From Aurifilum marmelostoma (lineage: Eukaryota > Ascomycota > Sordariomycetes > Diaporthales > Cryphonectriaceae): a DNA stretch of 64,000 bases. Location of the stretch: positions 1,178,001 through 1,242,000 of the forward strand of contig JAMXSV010000007.1 of the NCBI GenBank assembly GCA_027559495.1. The letters are read 5' to 3'. The first letter of the stretch is position 1; each line of letters opens with the position of its first letter. Shown in pieces: positions 13,496 to 25,051 of the stretch. A model generated the notes under the pieces. That model searched no databases and was not told the origin of the DNA. It saw only the letters and a program-made list of their open reading frames with translations. Made by a program: the position numbers and the translations under genes.

Positions 13496-16400
13496 TCACT
13501 CCTCCTCGCTCAAAGCACCGTCCTCATCATCCATGGGACGGGGAGGTTCTTGATCGCTATCCTCGTCGTCGTGATCGGCCTCGATCCCCTGGTGGGCCTC
13601 ACTGTCCTTGCCAGCCTTAGCCGTGGCGTTGGCAATAATGTTCTGGACGCCCCGAGCACTATCCATTTCCGTCATGTCTATGGCAAAGTCCATCTCGGTA
13701 TCCATGGGCCCTTCGATCTCCACCTCCACCACGAGAACCCGAGCATGAACAAAGAGCCACGGCCGACGCGAGTTGAGGCCATGGAACGGCTTCGGAGGGC
13801 ATTCGATCTCGGCGCACTCGCTGTCCATATCCAGCTCCCTCATCTGCTCCGCCAGGCTGGGCAGCATCCTTTCCTTCCAGTGATCTAGGGCGTTCAGATC
13901 ACAGCCCCTGGGCTTCCACGCCACTCTTGCCACAGCAAGCGCGCGCTGATTAGCAGTGCGCAGGTCGGTAAAGGAGCCGTATGCTTTTGTCACGAGCTTG
14001 CAGCTGGCGTGCGGGTTCGTGGGGTCGTCTTCGGTGCCTGCAGAGAAGGGAGTTGGGCCGCGACTGGTTTTGCCGAGGCTTTTTGCGTCGGCCGTCTCGT
14101 ATTCCTCGACATCTACGTTGGAATCGGTATCCGAGTCCGAAGAGGACGAGTAAGATGCAAACAAGTCATCGTCTTCGTCTTCACCTTGCTGTCGCCGTGC
14201 TTGGTCGACACCATCACTCTCGACATGAAGGGTATTTGCCTGGAGCGCAGGAGATCCACACGCTGGCAGTGCCCTCAAAGCCGAGCGTAGCTCGTCGCCT
14301 TCCAGACCCTTGGGTTGGTTCTCTTCCTCGATGCCCTCCATGGCTTCGATCTGGCTTGTGCTTTCTCGGTCGCTGTAGGGCGTGGTCAACTTGTCCTTCT
14401 GTCGTTGGTCCCAGAGTCTTCTCGTCTCTTCGTCGCGTTTCTCCGCCTCGATAATCGACTTGGGGATGAACTGGAACTCAAAGACATCATAGCGCTTGCG
14501 GTATATGTCCATGACATCCTCGTCCACCCACTGGTTGCGCAGGACGTCCGGGTCTATGTCCCCAACCAGTGTGTTCTCCTTGCGCACCTGGACGCACACA
14601 TACTTGCCGTCGCCCCGTTTCTTTATCCCGAAGAGCAGACCGTTCGTGTACCAAGTTTGTAGAGAGACCGTCCGGCGTGCTTGGTTCCTCACGGACTGCT
14701 GTGGTGGTGTCATGCCATCCAGCAGCAGCTTGGCATAATGATTAGCAGAGTCTGACCTGCCGAACGCCCTCGCGCGCATCATCGCGTCTTCGTAGTTGGA
14801 ATCCTCGTCGACGGGCTGGCTGAGGTATACACAGTAGGTTACGATGGACTGGCTGGGCTCGAGTGCCTGCGAGGCTGGAATCCTTCGCCGCTTCGGGCCG
14901 GCTGCAGCAGCACCAGCAGCACCAGCAGCCTCGCCGCTCACGCCGCTGCCATCTCGGCCAGCCTCGAGAAAATCGACAGGAAGCAGGTCACGATTCTGGC
15001 TCCGGGCCTTGTTGATCATCTGCGATTTCTTCTTCTCCATGTAGCGGTCGCACTTCTCACGGATGACACGCTCCTTGAACTCGCGCGTCTTGCTGCTTTC
15101 TCTGAATTCGCGTTCCACCTCCTTTCGGATGCGTCGCATCCTGTCAGCGATGACCCGCTCTTGGGTCGTCGCATCAGCTCGCTCGCGGCTAGCAAGGTTC
15201 TGCACGGCCTTTGTGCGGGACTTGTGACTTGGTTGCGTCTTTCGAAAGTCTCCTGGCAGGGCATCAGCCAGAGTAGTGGTCTTCTTCTCGGCATATTGCC
15301 GCTGAAAATTTCGCATCTGCTCGGCAGCATTGGCGATCTCGTCTCTCGTGATGCGTGATGGCCTTGGAGCTGCACGCTTGGGCACACTAGAGACCTTGAG
15401 GTTCTGGACTGCCCTGGACTGGGCCAGGCTATCCTGTTGTGCCAGGTGTTCGTCATTTAGCCGTTGGAGCCTCTGGCGTCCGATCTCTGTCAAGTCGCGT
15501 GTCTGTGGTTGACTCTCGCGTGCACGTGGAGGTTGATCGTCTTGTGTTGGAGCTGGGGACGTCCGAGGTGTGGGAAGAGTGTTGACACTGCCGATGTCAG
15601 CCCGTCGTGAATGGGGTTTTGGTGGCCGCACCGGAGGGCGTAGCACAGTAGGAGGCTGCCTCGGAAGGCGCTGCGTGGAAGGTCGCTGTGCTGGCCCCTG
15701 CGCCATTGACGGGCGTGGCTCTTGGGCTTTCGACAGGCTTGCTTCGGCCGGAGCTTTGAGGTGGTCATCACCGCTGATGGCAGCCTGCTGCTCATTGACA
15801 TCGTTCTGCGGCGGCACTGGAGGGGACGGTTCGTTGGCCTTGGCCAGTTGGGCTCCAACCTGAGAATCGTTCTTGTTGAGGGTCTCTGGACCTGAGAGCA
15901 TCATGTCATCCCGTGTCCCCATCAGGCTCGCCAGCTTATCCTCTCTCTTGCCGCGCCTTATCTCCCTCAGACTCTCTGGCCTTGACAGCTTGGTGATCCT
16001 TTGCCACTTGTCATCAGAGGGCTTGGCGTATACTGGCCGTTCATCAGATCTCCTCTCGGAGCCTGAGCAAGCTGTGGAAGGCCCGGCTCTGGCTCCCACG
16101 GATGTAGTCAACGACCTCAATTGTTGTGTATTTCCTGTTGTCTGGCCGCGTGAGGTGGCTTGGCCTTTCGGAACGCCAGGTCGTCCATGTGCAGTAGTGC
16201 TCCCTGGGCCCTGTGACCGCGCGGAGGTACTAGTTGAACCATCCTGAGGGCGGCGGCGGTGGCGGCTGCTGCTGGTGCTGCTGCTATCTGCACGATTATT
16301 GTGGGATGTTTCCTCTGCAACCGGCTTCTTGATGGGGGTCTTCTGCTGCGCGAGATCGTTTGCTGTGCTGCCAAGTCCCTTGAGAACGCGCGAGTCTCGA

Positions 16401-17458
16401 CCTTGGCGTACGGATACCGATTCACTAGTTGATTGTGTTTTTTGAGGGCCCGCTGTGTGAGTCTTGGAGCTGTCTGGGGACTTGTTCGTTGCCGGCATGC
16501 TAGAGGTTGCAGTTGTTCTAGCAAACAAGCGTGTCGACTTTGCACTGTTGACCTTCGGGTTGGACTCAGCCGCACCAGATTTAGAGGCCCTCTGGATGCT
16601 GGAGGCCCTCGTCTCTGTAGCCTCGACGGGCCTGCTCTGCTGGGTGCTGGGCTTGCGCATGATGGCTGTAGGTGGTGTCTTGATATTGGTCTGTTGGCTT
16701 GCTTGCCTAGACTGAGGCAGAGCTGAGCCCACAACACAGGCGCTGTCTTCCTTTCTGTGTTCATCGTTGGATTGGTCATCTGCCGTGTCCTTGCGACTCT
16801 TCTTCTTTCGTCTGTTTTTCTCCGGGCCCCAGAGCTCATCTGGATCGGCATTGAGACAGAACGGGTCTCTGCGCTTCTTGGAAGAGGACTCTGCTTTCTC
16901 CTTAGCAGGTGTCCTATCCTGAGGCCCACCCTGAGACTTCTCTGGCGTATCACGAGGAGGCGGAGGCCTGTGAATGGTGAAGAAGCTGGCACCCTTCTTC
17001 AGATGGCCTCCGAGGAAGGATTGAAAAGCCTCGGGGGTAAAAGACGGACGACGGCTGGAGGCCTCAGGCTTCGGCAAAGTGTGGTCATCAGGCTCATGTT
17101 TGCGCTTCCTACATTGAGCCAAAATCGTACTCAACGTCGGTGAGTCGTCATCATCGTCGGCGTCGTCTACGGTCTTTGGAGTAGGTAAGTCGTCGCTCAG
17201 CTCTGTCGTGCTGGGGCTCCGGTCGGGCGCCAGACTTGGAACGGCCTCTTCTCCAGGAAGCATCTCGTCGGAGGAGTCTTGGGAGGAGGTCAAGTCGATG
17301 AGGTTCATATTCCCACCGCCACCAGTATGAGGACTGGGCCCTGACGGTGCTGCAAGCGGCGAGTCCATAATGTCCACCCCAACGGCTGTGTTGCTGTCAG
17401 TTGGGCCAGTCCGTGGATAGCGAGAAAGGAAGGACGTGCTGTTGACATAAAAAGGCAT
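13496..17458 (-). CDS. Unknown 1,320-residue nuclear-type protein with SUMO-interaction-like motif
   Basis: A single uninterrupted frame of 1,320 codons; start at 17458, with an alternative in-frame ATG at codon 31. I do not recognise a named family. Near the N-terminus is NLIDLTSSQDSSDE, which looks like a SUMO-interacting motif (hydrophobic core then acidic/serine residues). Residues about 100-750 are basic, Ser/Pro-rich and probably disordered, with several Lys/Arg clusters suited to nuclear import. A charged coiled coil follows (around RMRRIRKEVEREF and the KCDRYMEKKK segment), then a more ordered region (YCVYLSQPVDEDSNYEDAM onward, with LQTWYTNGLLFGIKKRGDG) that looks like the conserved core. 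The C-terminus is very acidic. Low-complexity composition and a globular C-terminal third suggest a chromatin or transcription scaffold, but that is inference. The frame itself is secure. Confidence 0.85.
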   Translation of the reverse strand: MPFYVNSTSFLSRYPRTGPTDSNTAVGVDIMDSPLAAPSGPSPHTGGGGNMNLIDLTSSQDSSDEMLPGEEAVPSLAPDRSPSTTELSDDLPTPKTVDDADDDDDSPTLSTILAQCRKRKHEPDDHTLPKPEASSRRPSFTPEAFQSFLGGHLKKGASFFTIHRPPPPRDTPEKSQGGPQDRTPAKEKAESSSKKRRDPFCLNADPDELWGPEKNRRKKKSRKDTADDQSNDEHRKEDSACVVGSALPQSRQASQQTNIKTPPTAIMRKPSTQQSRPVEATETRASSIQRASKSGAAESNPKVNSAKSTRLFARTTATSSMPATNKSPDSSKTHTAGPQKTQSTSESVSVRQGRDSRVLKGLGSTANDLAQQKTPIKKPVAEETSHNNRADSSSTSSSRHRRRPQDGSTSTSARSQGPGSTTAHGRPGVPKGQATSRGQTTGNTQQLRSLTTSVGARAGPSTACSGSERRSDERPVYAKPSDDKWQRITKLSRPESLREIRRGKREDKLASLMGTRDDMMLSGPETLNKNDSQVGAQLAKANEPSPPVPPQNDVNEQQAAISGDDHLKAPAEASLSKAQEPRPSMAQGPAQRPSTQRLPRQPPTVLRPPVRPPKPHSRRADIGSVNTLPTPRTSPAPTQDDQPPRARESQPQTRDLTEIGRQRLQRLNDEHLAQQDSLAQSRAVQNLKVSSVPKRAAPRPSRITRDEIANAAEQMRNFQRQYAEKKTTTLADALPGDFRKTQPSHKSRTKAVQNLASRERADATTQERVIADRMRRIRKEVEREFRESSKTREFKERVIREKCDRYMEKKKSQMINKARSQNRDLLPVDFLEAGRDGSGVSGEAAGAAGAAAAGPKRRRIPASQALEPSQSIVTYCVYLSQPVDEDSNYEDAMMRARAFGRSDSANHYAKLLLDGMTPPQQSVRNQARRTVSLQTWYTNGLLFGIKKRGDGKYVCVQVRKENTLVGDIDPDVLRNQWVDEDVMDIYRKRYDVFEFQFIPKSIIEAEKRDEETRRLWDQRQKDKLTTPYSDRESTSQIEAMEGIEEENQPKGLEGDELRSALRALPACGSPALQANTLHVESDGVDQARRQQGEDEDDDLFASYSSSSDSDTDSNVDVEEYETADAKSLGKTSRGPTPFSAGTEDDPTNPHASCKLVTKAYGSFTDLRTANQRALAVARVAWKPRGCDLNALDHWKERMLPSLAEQMRELDMDSECAEIECPPKPFHGLNSRRPWLFVHARVLVVEVEIEGPMDTEMDFAIDMTEMDSARGVQNIIANATAKAGKDSEAHQGIEADHDDEDSDQEPPRPMDDEDGALSEEE

Positions 17459-18706
17459 CTTTCAATTTATTGGGAACAAACAAAAGCTCACAGAGATGCT
17501 CAGAGAAAGCAATTTTCCATGATGTGAGGTCCAGGGTAGGGGAAGGCGTGTGAAGGCAGCCGAAAGATACGTTTACTGACCTGATGGCAGAGCGTGTTTC
17601 TCAATATGCTGCTCTCTCTCTGTGTCTCTCTCTGTCTGTTCTAAGAGAAAGCCAGAGGACTCTCAAGTGATATGTTATAAGAATAAGTGGGGGCCCGTAT
17701 GCCAACTGGACAGCAGTGAGCTGTTCTACCACTTTCCAATAAAGAAAGAAAGAGAAGGATGGAAAAGAGGGGCGGCCTTATCAGTTCTGTAATAGTGATG
17801 TGTCCCAAGAGGCTTTCAGACGGAACAATCTGGAGCGTCTTTGGGTGGAAGGAAGAGAGGAAAAGGTCAAAAAAGAAATAGGCATACAGGGATCTCGAAG
17901 GGATTCCCTTGGACAGCAAGGTTGACGATTGGGGCAGAGAAGTGACTCACGACGAGAGCTTCATCAGTTGGGGAAGCCAAAAGGGGTTAAGCATGACGAC
18001 GTGTTATGATGGAAGAGCAAGGTTTCAGGCTTTGACAACAGATTAAACAAGTGATAGCAGGTGTTCAGAAACTGATGTTACAGAATAGGATGTGCTGGAC
18101 CCTAGACGTGTTGTGGTTGAGGAGGACTGTTCGAATTGCTGGCTTTGCGATTGCCCCTGAGGAACAGCTATAGCTTCAAGGGCGGTTGGTGCTTTCCTCT
18201 TGATGTGCCACTTATCCTGCTGGCCTTTTCCTGCCCAGGGAAACTCCCTATGGCTGTAGGAAGGTTTGACCAGGCCTGACGATGAGATAGCCAACATGCT
18301 GAGATCCAGTCCAACAGCACCAATGTTGGGTAGAAGTCCCAGTTCGAAAACATGAGGCCTCTTTTTATACACCAAACTGTGCTTGCAAAAGGAGACAAGC
18401 TGCTTCACAGGATTGCCAATTGTCAAGGCACACCATCCGTTCTTCTGGCTCATCATCCGGTGAGGTACCACAACTGGAGCATGAGTCTGCAGTGCCTTTG
18501 ACCTGTTATGTGATTCGAGCTGCTCTATCATGCACATGCGTCAGTCCAATGAAGGTCTCTAGATTGTAATAAAAGTTGCCTGCAACACATCTCTATTGGT
18601 TTTTTTTTAAAAAGAAACACTCGTGGTTTCTCTCCTCTATGGAAAGCAGATACTTTTCTCGTCCCATTGAAAGAATGACAACCTGGGGGTGGGATGTCAT
18701 GTGTAT
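17459..18706. other. Spacer between 1,320-aa gene and FRS1
   Basis: This 1.25-kb tandem spacer (both flanking genes on minus) holds the 5' leader of the 1,320-residue gene and the FRS1 3' end. A TGACTCA sits at 17943-17949. A 164-codon minus-strand frame (18043-18537) has no recognisable domain and a serine-rich tail; I do not count it as a gene. Confidence 0.5.
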
Positions 18707-20945
18707 CTACAGGAAGGCCTCCATGTTGACTTCAAGCGCCGAAACTGGGTATCTGCATTTTATTAGCCAAAATTCTCCACGCTGTAGCATGTACCGAGAT
18801 TGACGGCGGAATACTTACCGTATCTCGAAAGCTTCCAAGACCGATGGATGCAGAATGCCAAATTGACCAACCTGCTCCGTCTTGCCTCCGAGTCGAAGGT
18901 AGATGGCAGCAGCGTGGCCGTGGAACCATGTGGGCTCGTCAATTTCCTCAATCCAATACCCGTCTGGTTTTGACGGGTTCTCGGTCACTTTGTAGCCGAT
19001 GCTCTTGCCCTCGAGTCCCTCCTCGTGGGTTAGGAAGGCAGTCCTCAGCATGAGCAGCACGCGGTCCAGAAGACCGTGGACCATCTCGAAACCTGACGAC
19101 TTGCCGCAGAAGCAGGCAGCAAAGTTCCGTTGGTTACGGGCCTTTCTCTCTTCGGCATCGTCCTTGAAACTAAAAGGGAAATCAGCATGCAGTCCATTGG
19201 TACACAGTCAATCTGTCTATACTCACGCAACATCCGAGCATTCGAAGATCTTGATCGGTAGGGCCTTGCTCTTGTTTTCACGGATGGTCTTGAGGAGGCC
19301 ACTTTTGGCGGAATTAGCAAAATATAGAACAAACAGAGACGAGATGGGCCTTTTTTTGGGGGGGGGGGGTGGACGGGGGGAGATGCTTCACTCACGGCAG
19401 TAATGAGGTGCGGACGACCTGGTACTCGGCCGTCTTCGGGTTTGCAAGCCGTACTGCTTTGCCACTTTTGACGAATGTTAGCTGCATGGCCCACCTTAGC
19501 TCTGAGCATTGGGCAACACGACTCACTCGTCTTTTCGGTTCAGATAAGTGTAGTTCTCGTCGAAGGAGCAGAGGATCAGAGGCAGAACTTCTGTCCATCC
19601 GGCGTAAGCAGCCTCATTCCGTACTATGTCGCTCAGCTTCTGGATCTTGGTCGGTGCACCGATAGTTGCAGACTTGTTTGGGGAGGATCTCGGAAGATTG
19701 TTGTAGCCATAGCAGATGGCCAGGTCCTCCATGATGTCGCACTGATGAAGGACATCCGCTCTCGTCGGAGGGATAGAGACCTCAATCAAATTCTTATCCT
19801 TGCTTGATGGCTTGGCTGCGTAGGCCATCTTTGTAAGCAGCTCGCATATCCGCTCCGGCGTCTCATTGAGGCCAGTGCAGTTGTTGAGATAGTCAATCTC
19901 GGTCTGGATGACTCGGGGAGTCAGGTCGGGGCAGGTCCTTGTCCGGTCGTTGTGTTTCGAGATGACATCAACAGGCTCAATTGTGAAGGGTTCTGCGCAG
20001 TGCATAGAGAACATGGCGACCATCATGTTGGTGACAATCTCCAGCTTGGTCTCGTCCGTCGCGGTGAGGTCGATGAAGACGTTCTTGGTGTTTAGCGTGA
20101 TCTTTGAGTGCTCGCCGTTGATGATCGGCGGCATGGACAGGACAACGTTGTTGGCATCGAGCATGACCGGGTAGACTGGCTCATCTTTGATGATGTGCAG
20201 GTACTTTCCAAGATGCTTGTCACTTTCGTAGAACGCCATCATCTCCCGGCCTGTCATCTCCTTGGTCTGGTTGAGGGGGATGAACTTGACCTCATCTGGC
20301 GAGAGCGCGTCGTACTTGAAGGGGCCCTGGATCGTGTCGAGGTCGTGGGTTCCAATGGCGACGAGTGTCCTCTGGCGTGCCAGGTTCATGTGCAGCTTGT
20401 CCTGCAGGGAGATGAAGGACTGGTAGCTCTTCTCCGTGAACTTGATGTTCCTCAGGATCGCACCAGCAGCATACGGGCGGACCTTTGTAGTGCTCTCTGT
20501 GATGGTCAAGGTCTCGCGCTTTCCGCTCGCAGGCTCGACAAGGCGCCAGTTGGGCACGGGGGTCTTGGAACGGAAGATGTTGAGCATGAGCTGAATGCCC
20601 TCGAAGCACAACATGTCGTATCGGTTGGCCGGTATCTCTGTCGTGGCGGACGTTAGGGGTTTGCTGGTTCCCAGGGACATAATTTCTGCCGGGGCAAGAC
20701 TCACCGATCTTCAACTCCGGACGCACGCCAGCAGGGCGCTCGTCCTCCTCGGTGTCCTCATCGAGCTCGATCCCAAAGTCGAAGCACAGATCCTCGAACT
20801 CTTCCTTGGTGTACCTGTGGAGATGCCATGTGTAAGCCTGCCGTCCTGCGTCTATGGAGGGGCAATCTCTGGTGGGCGCATCGCAAGCTCACTTCTGACC
20901 AAGGGCCTCCCAGAGGTCATACTTGTCGACGGAGATGGTAGGCAT
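18707..20945 (-). CDS. FRS1: FRS1, cytosolic phenylalanyl-tRNA synthetase beta subunit
   Basis: The beta subunit of the alpha2beta2 enzyme that charges tRNA-Phe. Seven exons: 20945-20893, 20814-20705, 20637-19527, 19464-19396, 19301-19227, 19169-18819, 18752-18707, giving 604 residues against 595 in yeast. Introns are 57-94 nt with GTGAG/GTAAG donors and CTAAC-like branches. The start MPTISVDKYDLWEALG matches the family. The large third exon holds the B3/B4 editing-type and B5 regions (IPANRYDMLC, IPPTRADVLHQCDIMEDLAICYGY), and later exons the catalytic-like core (KTAEYQVVRTSLLPGLLKTI). It ends NMEAFL. Introns 3 and 4 both end in CAAAAG followed by TGGC. A TGACTCA 112 bp upstream suggests amino-acid control. 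Very secure. Confidence 0.96.
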
Positions 20946-22092
20946 GGTGAACAACGGCAGTGATATTGGTCGTAGGATCTGTCTGCCTGGGCCAGATTGC
21001 ACAAGACTGTGGGCGCGGTCGTCGACGTGCTTCAAAAAACCCAACGCTGGTCTGGTTGACTCACAACGGCCGCCCGAATTTTGGGTCACTGGTTTGGAGA
21101 GCTGCTCCCAGGTCTGGCGGGGCACCGATACGCAAGGACAAGGGGTCCGGTCGCGGGGCGGTTGCAGGTGGGCCACTGTACCTGTGGTCATAGTACAACC
21201 AGACTCTCTACCAATACATAGTACCTAACAGTGCCCGTACCAGATCAGTCACCCCTGGCTGTCTAGACCTCCTGCTCAACCCCTAACCCTTGTTAACGTC
21301 TTTACAAGGAAATAGCGCTTGAGAGAAGGCCATCAAGCGAATGGAAAAAGAGCAGAAGAAGAACAAACAACATTACAATTCATAAATGATTCATCTGAAT
21401 GTTAACAACCTGAAATGTACGAGCTCAGGTCTTTGTAGAAAATTCAAAGGGCAGACATGGTGCGAGGCTGGCTGGCTGTCTGGCTATTGTCATGCTTGGA
21501 GCTATCTGGCGCGGAGGCGTTGTTGGGCTGGAAATTAGTAGCACGTCTAGCCTGCCACGGCAGCCTGTTCTGCTGCTGTGGTAGCGCGGTGTGGTGCTGT
21601 TGGAGGAGCTTGCAGGAGGGGGGAGGGGGGCAAGGGGCTGCTGCCGCCAACAATCAGACCCAAGCTTGGCTTGGACCCGACTGACATGTTCGCCCGTTTG
21701 CCATCCATCTCAAATGCATCTCGACCTGACTTCATCCCAATCCACCCTAAGCCCGCCATACCTCTGAACCCACCTCCTCCCCAACACACACCTCCGACCA
21801 CATCAAGCGGCGGCACCATCGCGATCCTCTCCCTTCGACGACCATCTCACACCTCACGATATCCATCTCGACACGACGTCAGCATCCCGTCAAGCGGAGC
21901 CTGCCTGATTGAAGCAGTCTGAGGCACACCTGTCCAACGCGAGAATCAGCTGCAAAAGTCAGTTGCATATTACATCACCTCGCACGCGATCAAGCTTCCG
22001 CCCCGCGCTCACATCCTCTTCCCCCTTTCCAGGAACTCTATATTTGTTTTTCGACATCCACGCAGGAACCATCCTACCCCACCTCGCTCGCC
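20946..22092. other. Shared divergent promoter region FRS1/TPD3
   Basis: 1.15 kb between the divergent starts of FRS1 and TPD3. The left side carries TGACTCA. The right side (21680-22090) is rich in C/T, typical of fungal 5' leaders. No gene is supported in between; the overlapping short frames at 21440-21920 are low-complexity. Confidence 0.6.
21057..21063. promoter_or_regulatory. TGACTCA (Gcn4/CPC1-type) site upstream of FRS1
   Basis: A perfect palindromic TGACTCA lies 112 bp upstream of the FRS1 start. In fungi the bZIP factors Gcn4 (yeast), CPC1 (Neurospora) and CpcA (Aspergillus) bind this sequence and induce amino-acid biosynthesis and aminoacyl-tRNA synthetase genes. Function here is inferred from position and gene type. 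Confidence 0.55.
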
Positions 22093-24461
22093 ATGGCTGA
22101 CGCGCCGAATGCGAACGATGAGCTCTACCCCATCGCTGTGCTCATCGATGAGCTGAAGGTGCGCAACCCCGTCCCCGTCTGCAGCTATCGCCCTGTCCCG
22201 TGTGTGCGACTGACCGATCAAAACAGCACGACGATGTTATCCTCCGCCTCAATGCCATCCGACGTCTCTCCACCATCGCTCTCGCCCTGGGCGCCGAGCG
22301 CACTCGGGAGGAGCTCATCCCCTTCCTCGACGGTCCGCGCCCAAAACCCCTCTCTCTACAAAGCGTGTGGGCACGATACCTAACAAGAATACAGAATCCG
22401 TCGAGGACGAAGACGAGGTCCTTGTTGCCCTGAGCGAGGAGCTCGGCAACTTCATCGAGTATGTCGGTGGGCCTCAATGGGGTCACGTCCTCCTGTCACC
22501 CCTCGAGAACCTCGCAGCCATCGAGGAGCCAGTGGTGCGGGACAAGGTACGTCATTCTCCTGGCCAACCAAGCCCCCCCCCCCCCCTTCCTTTTCCTTCC
22601 TTTGCCTGTGGTCTGGGGAAGCTCAGCTCAACTTTTTATGATTACAGGCTGTCGAGTCCCTCAACAAGATCTGCGTCGACCTCTCGTCCCAGCAGGTCGA
22701 AGAGTACTTCATTCCCCTGACGATCCGACTCTCCAAGGCAGACTGGTTCACGTCCAAGGTGTCAGGGTGCGGTCTCTACACTAGCCCCTACCAGAAGGTC
22801 TCGCCGCCTATCCAGTCGCAGCTGCGCCAGCAGTTTGGGCAGCTCGTTCATGATGAGACCCCCATGGTCCGCCGCCAAGCTGCGACCAACCTCGCAAAGT
22901 TCGTCAAGGAGATGCCAGCATCGATTGTGGTGGAGGAGATGATACCCATGTTTCAGCACCTCGCGCAGGACGATCAAGACTCGGTGCGCTTACTGACCGT
23001 CGAGGTTCTCATTGCCGTTGCCGAGGTTGTTCCCAAGGAGCAGCAGTCCAGCCACGGCGTCCTTCTCACCTCCCTCCGGAGCCTGATAGAAGATAAGAGC
23101 TGGCGAGTCAGGTACATGATTGCAGACCGATTCGAGAAGGTATGTAGAGAGTATGACCTGTTCCGGCTCTCTACGTTCACATGACTGACATCTGGTCCAG
23201 ATTGCAAAGGCAGTCGACGAGGAGGTTGTGGCAAGGGACCTGGTACCTTCATTTGTGAAGCTGCTCAAGGACAACGAGGCTGAGGTGCGGACGGCGATCG
23301 CAGGACAGATTCCTGGCTTCTGTGCCTTGGTCGAGCGGAATGTCCTCCTGAACGACATCATGGCTAGCATTGAGGATCTCGTCTCGGACAATTCCCAGCA
23401 CGTCCGCGCCGCTCTGGGCACCCAGATCAGTGGTCTGGCCCCCATTCTGGGCAAGCAGGAGTATGTTCGCCTACGAAACCCCCCCCCCCCGCGGCTCTGG
23501 TGATGCTGACTCGGATCAAAGGACTATCGACCACCTGCTGCCCATGTTCCTCCAGATGCTCAAGGATGAGTTCCCAGAAGTTCGCCTGCACATCATCTCG
23601 AAGCTAGAGCTGGTCAATCAGGGTACGTGCTTTCTAACCAATCCTGGTCCCCCCAAATTCTGTCATAAAAAATCCTCGCTGACCTTGGATAGTCATTGGG
23701 ATCGACCTGCTCTCGCAATCTCTACTCCCCGCTATCGTCCAGCTCGCCGAGGATAAGCAGTGGAGAGTCCGCCTGGCCATCATTGAGTACATCCCGTTGC
23801 TGGCAAGTCAGCTGGGAGTTAAGTTCTTCGACGAGAAACTGAGCGCTCTGTGCATGGGCTGGCTTGGAGACACAGTCTTTTCCATCCGTGAGGCGGCCAC
23901 TCACAACCTCAAGAAGCTCACAGAGGTATTTGGTGTCGATTGGGCCAGCGAGGCGATCATTCCCAAGGTGATGGCTATGGGTAATCACCCGAATTACCTC
24001 TACAGGATGACGACGTGCTTTGCCATCACGGTATGACAGACCCCACCGAACGCGAGCCCTCGTTCGCCTGGTGAGAAGAGACTGACTGACTGATTATGTG
24101 ATAGACTCTGGCAACTGTTGTGAGCATGGATGTCATTGCCAAATCGATCCTGCCTATGCTCGACAAGCTGGTGGCGGACGAGATCCCCAACATCCGCTTC
24201 AATGTCGCGAAGACTTACGCTGTACTGATTGATGTTATGCGGCGCCTGCCCGAGACCGGGACCATCTATGAGCTCGAGAAGGCGGGCGAGACTGGGACAC
24301 CGTCCTCTCAGGGCCAGGCCTTGATCCAGGAGCGCGTGATGCCTAATCTGGAGAAGCTACAGAAGGACGACGACGTGGATGTCCGGTATTTCGCAACCAC
24401 CGCCGCTGCGGTCGCGACTGGTCCTCTGCCAGGTGGAGAGCCTATGAACACATCGCCTTAG
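22093..24461 (+). CDS. TPD3: TPD3, PP2A scaffold (A / PR65) subunit
   Basis: The scaffold that joins the PP2A catalytic subunit to regulatory B subunits. Eight exons: 22093-22158, 22227-22332, 22395-22546, 22648-23139, 23201-23460, 23522-23622, 23693-24030, 24105-24461, giving 623 residues. Every junction keeps frame, and introns are 61-101 nt with branch sites such as CTAAC and CTGAC. The protein is HEAT repeats end to end (about 15 expected). Typical segments are LIDELKHDDVILRLNAIRRL, ADWFTSKVSGCGL, EDKSWRVRYMIADRFEK and EDKQWRVRLAIIEYIP. Long C tracts in introns 3 (about 22576-22587) and 5 do not touch coding sequence. The start follows a C/T-rich leader. Very secure. Confidence 0.96.
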
Positions 24462-25051
24462 ACACGAGACATCTAATGAACCAAAAACCTTCCCAACAAC
24501 GACCCCCCGCGTCCCAGTTCTCAGGTCACGCCGAGATCCATCATGGCGTTTCATTTGACTGCTTTGTCTTCTCTCCTAAGATCCTTGATCACATCCCAGC
24601 GTTCCAGATTCAGTCACGAGGAAGTCAAGAGAAAATACACCATTAGAGCTCGGACCAGACATACAGGAGGAACACAGTCGAATTTCCCCAGCCTTTCTTG
24701 GAAGCGGGAACACACTAGTTGCGATATGTTTGGTGGCAGACCGTCGTCGGAAGGGCAGAAAAGGGGAGGAAGAGCCCAGCAGCCTGGGCTCAAAAGAAGA
24801 TGTGTAAAATTATACCAGCTCATCAGACCGTAGAGGAGGGAGTAGTGGACTTGTGTGTGTCGATGAAAATTCATGTCTGCATTTTTCCAAAGACGTCCCT
24901 GCTAGGACCATGCATACGGCGCACATGTCGGTTAGATCAATGCTCGTTCCCTGGGGAGCCAAATACACGATTGTTTTCATGCTATATATATATATATATA
25001 TCCTCTTTTGCATTCTTGGACCAGACATCAACCAATTACTCCTCGTGCCGA
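24462..25051. other. Convergent 3' spacer TPD3/EFM4
   Basis: 590 bp between convergent stop codons. It includes a (TA)n run at 24983-25001. I see no gene. Confidence 0.6.

Noticed and set aside
18043..18537. 164-codon minus-strand frame downstream of FRS1
   Set aside because: No domain, no promoter-like context and a low-complexity serine tail; it lies where the FRS1 3' UTR and the next leader are expected.
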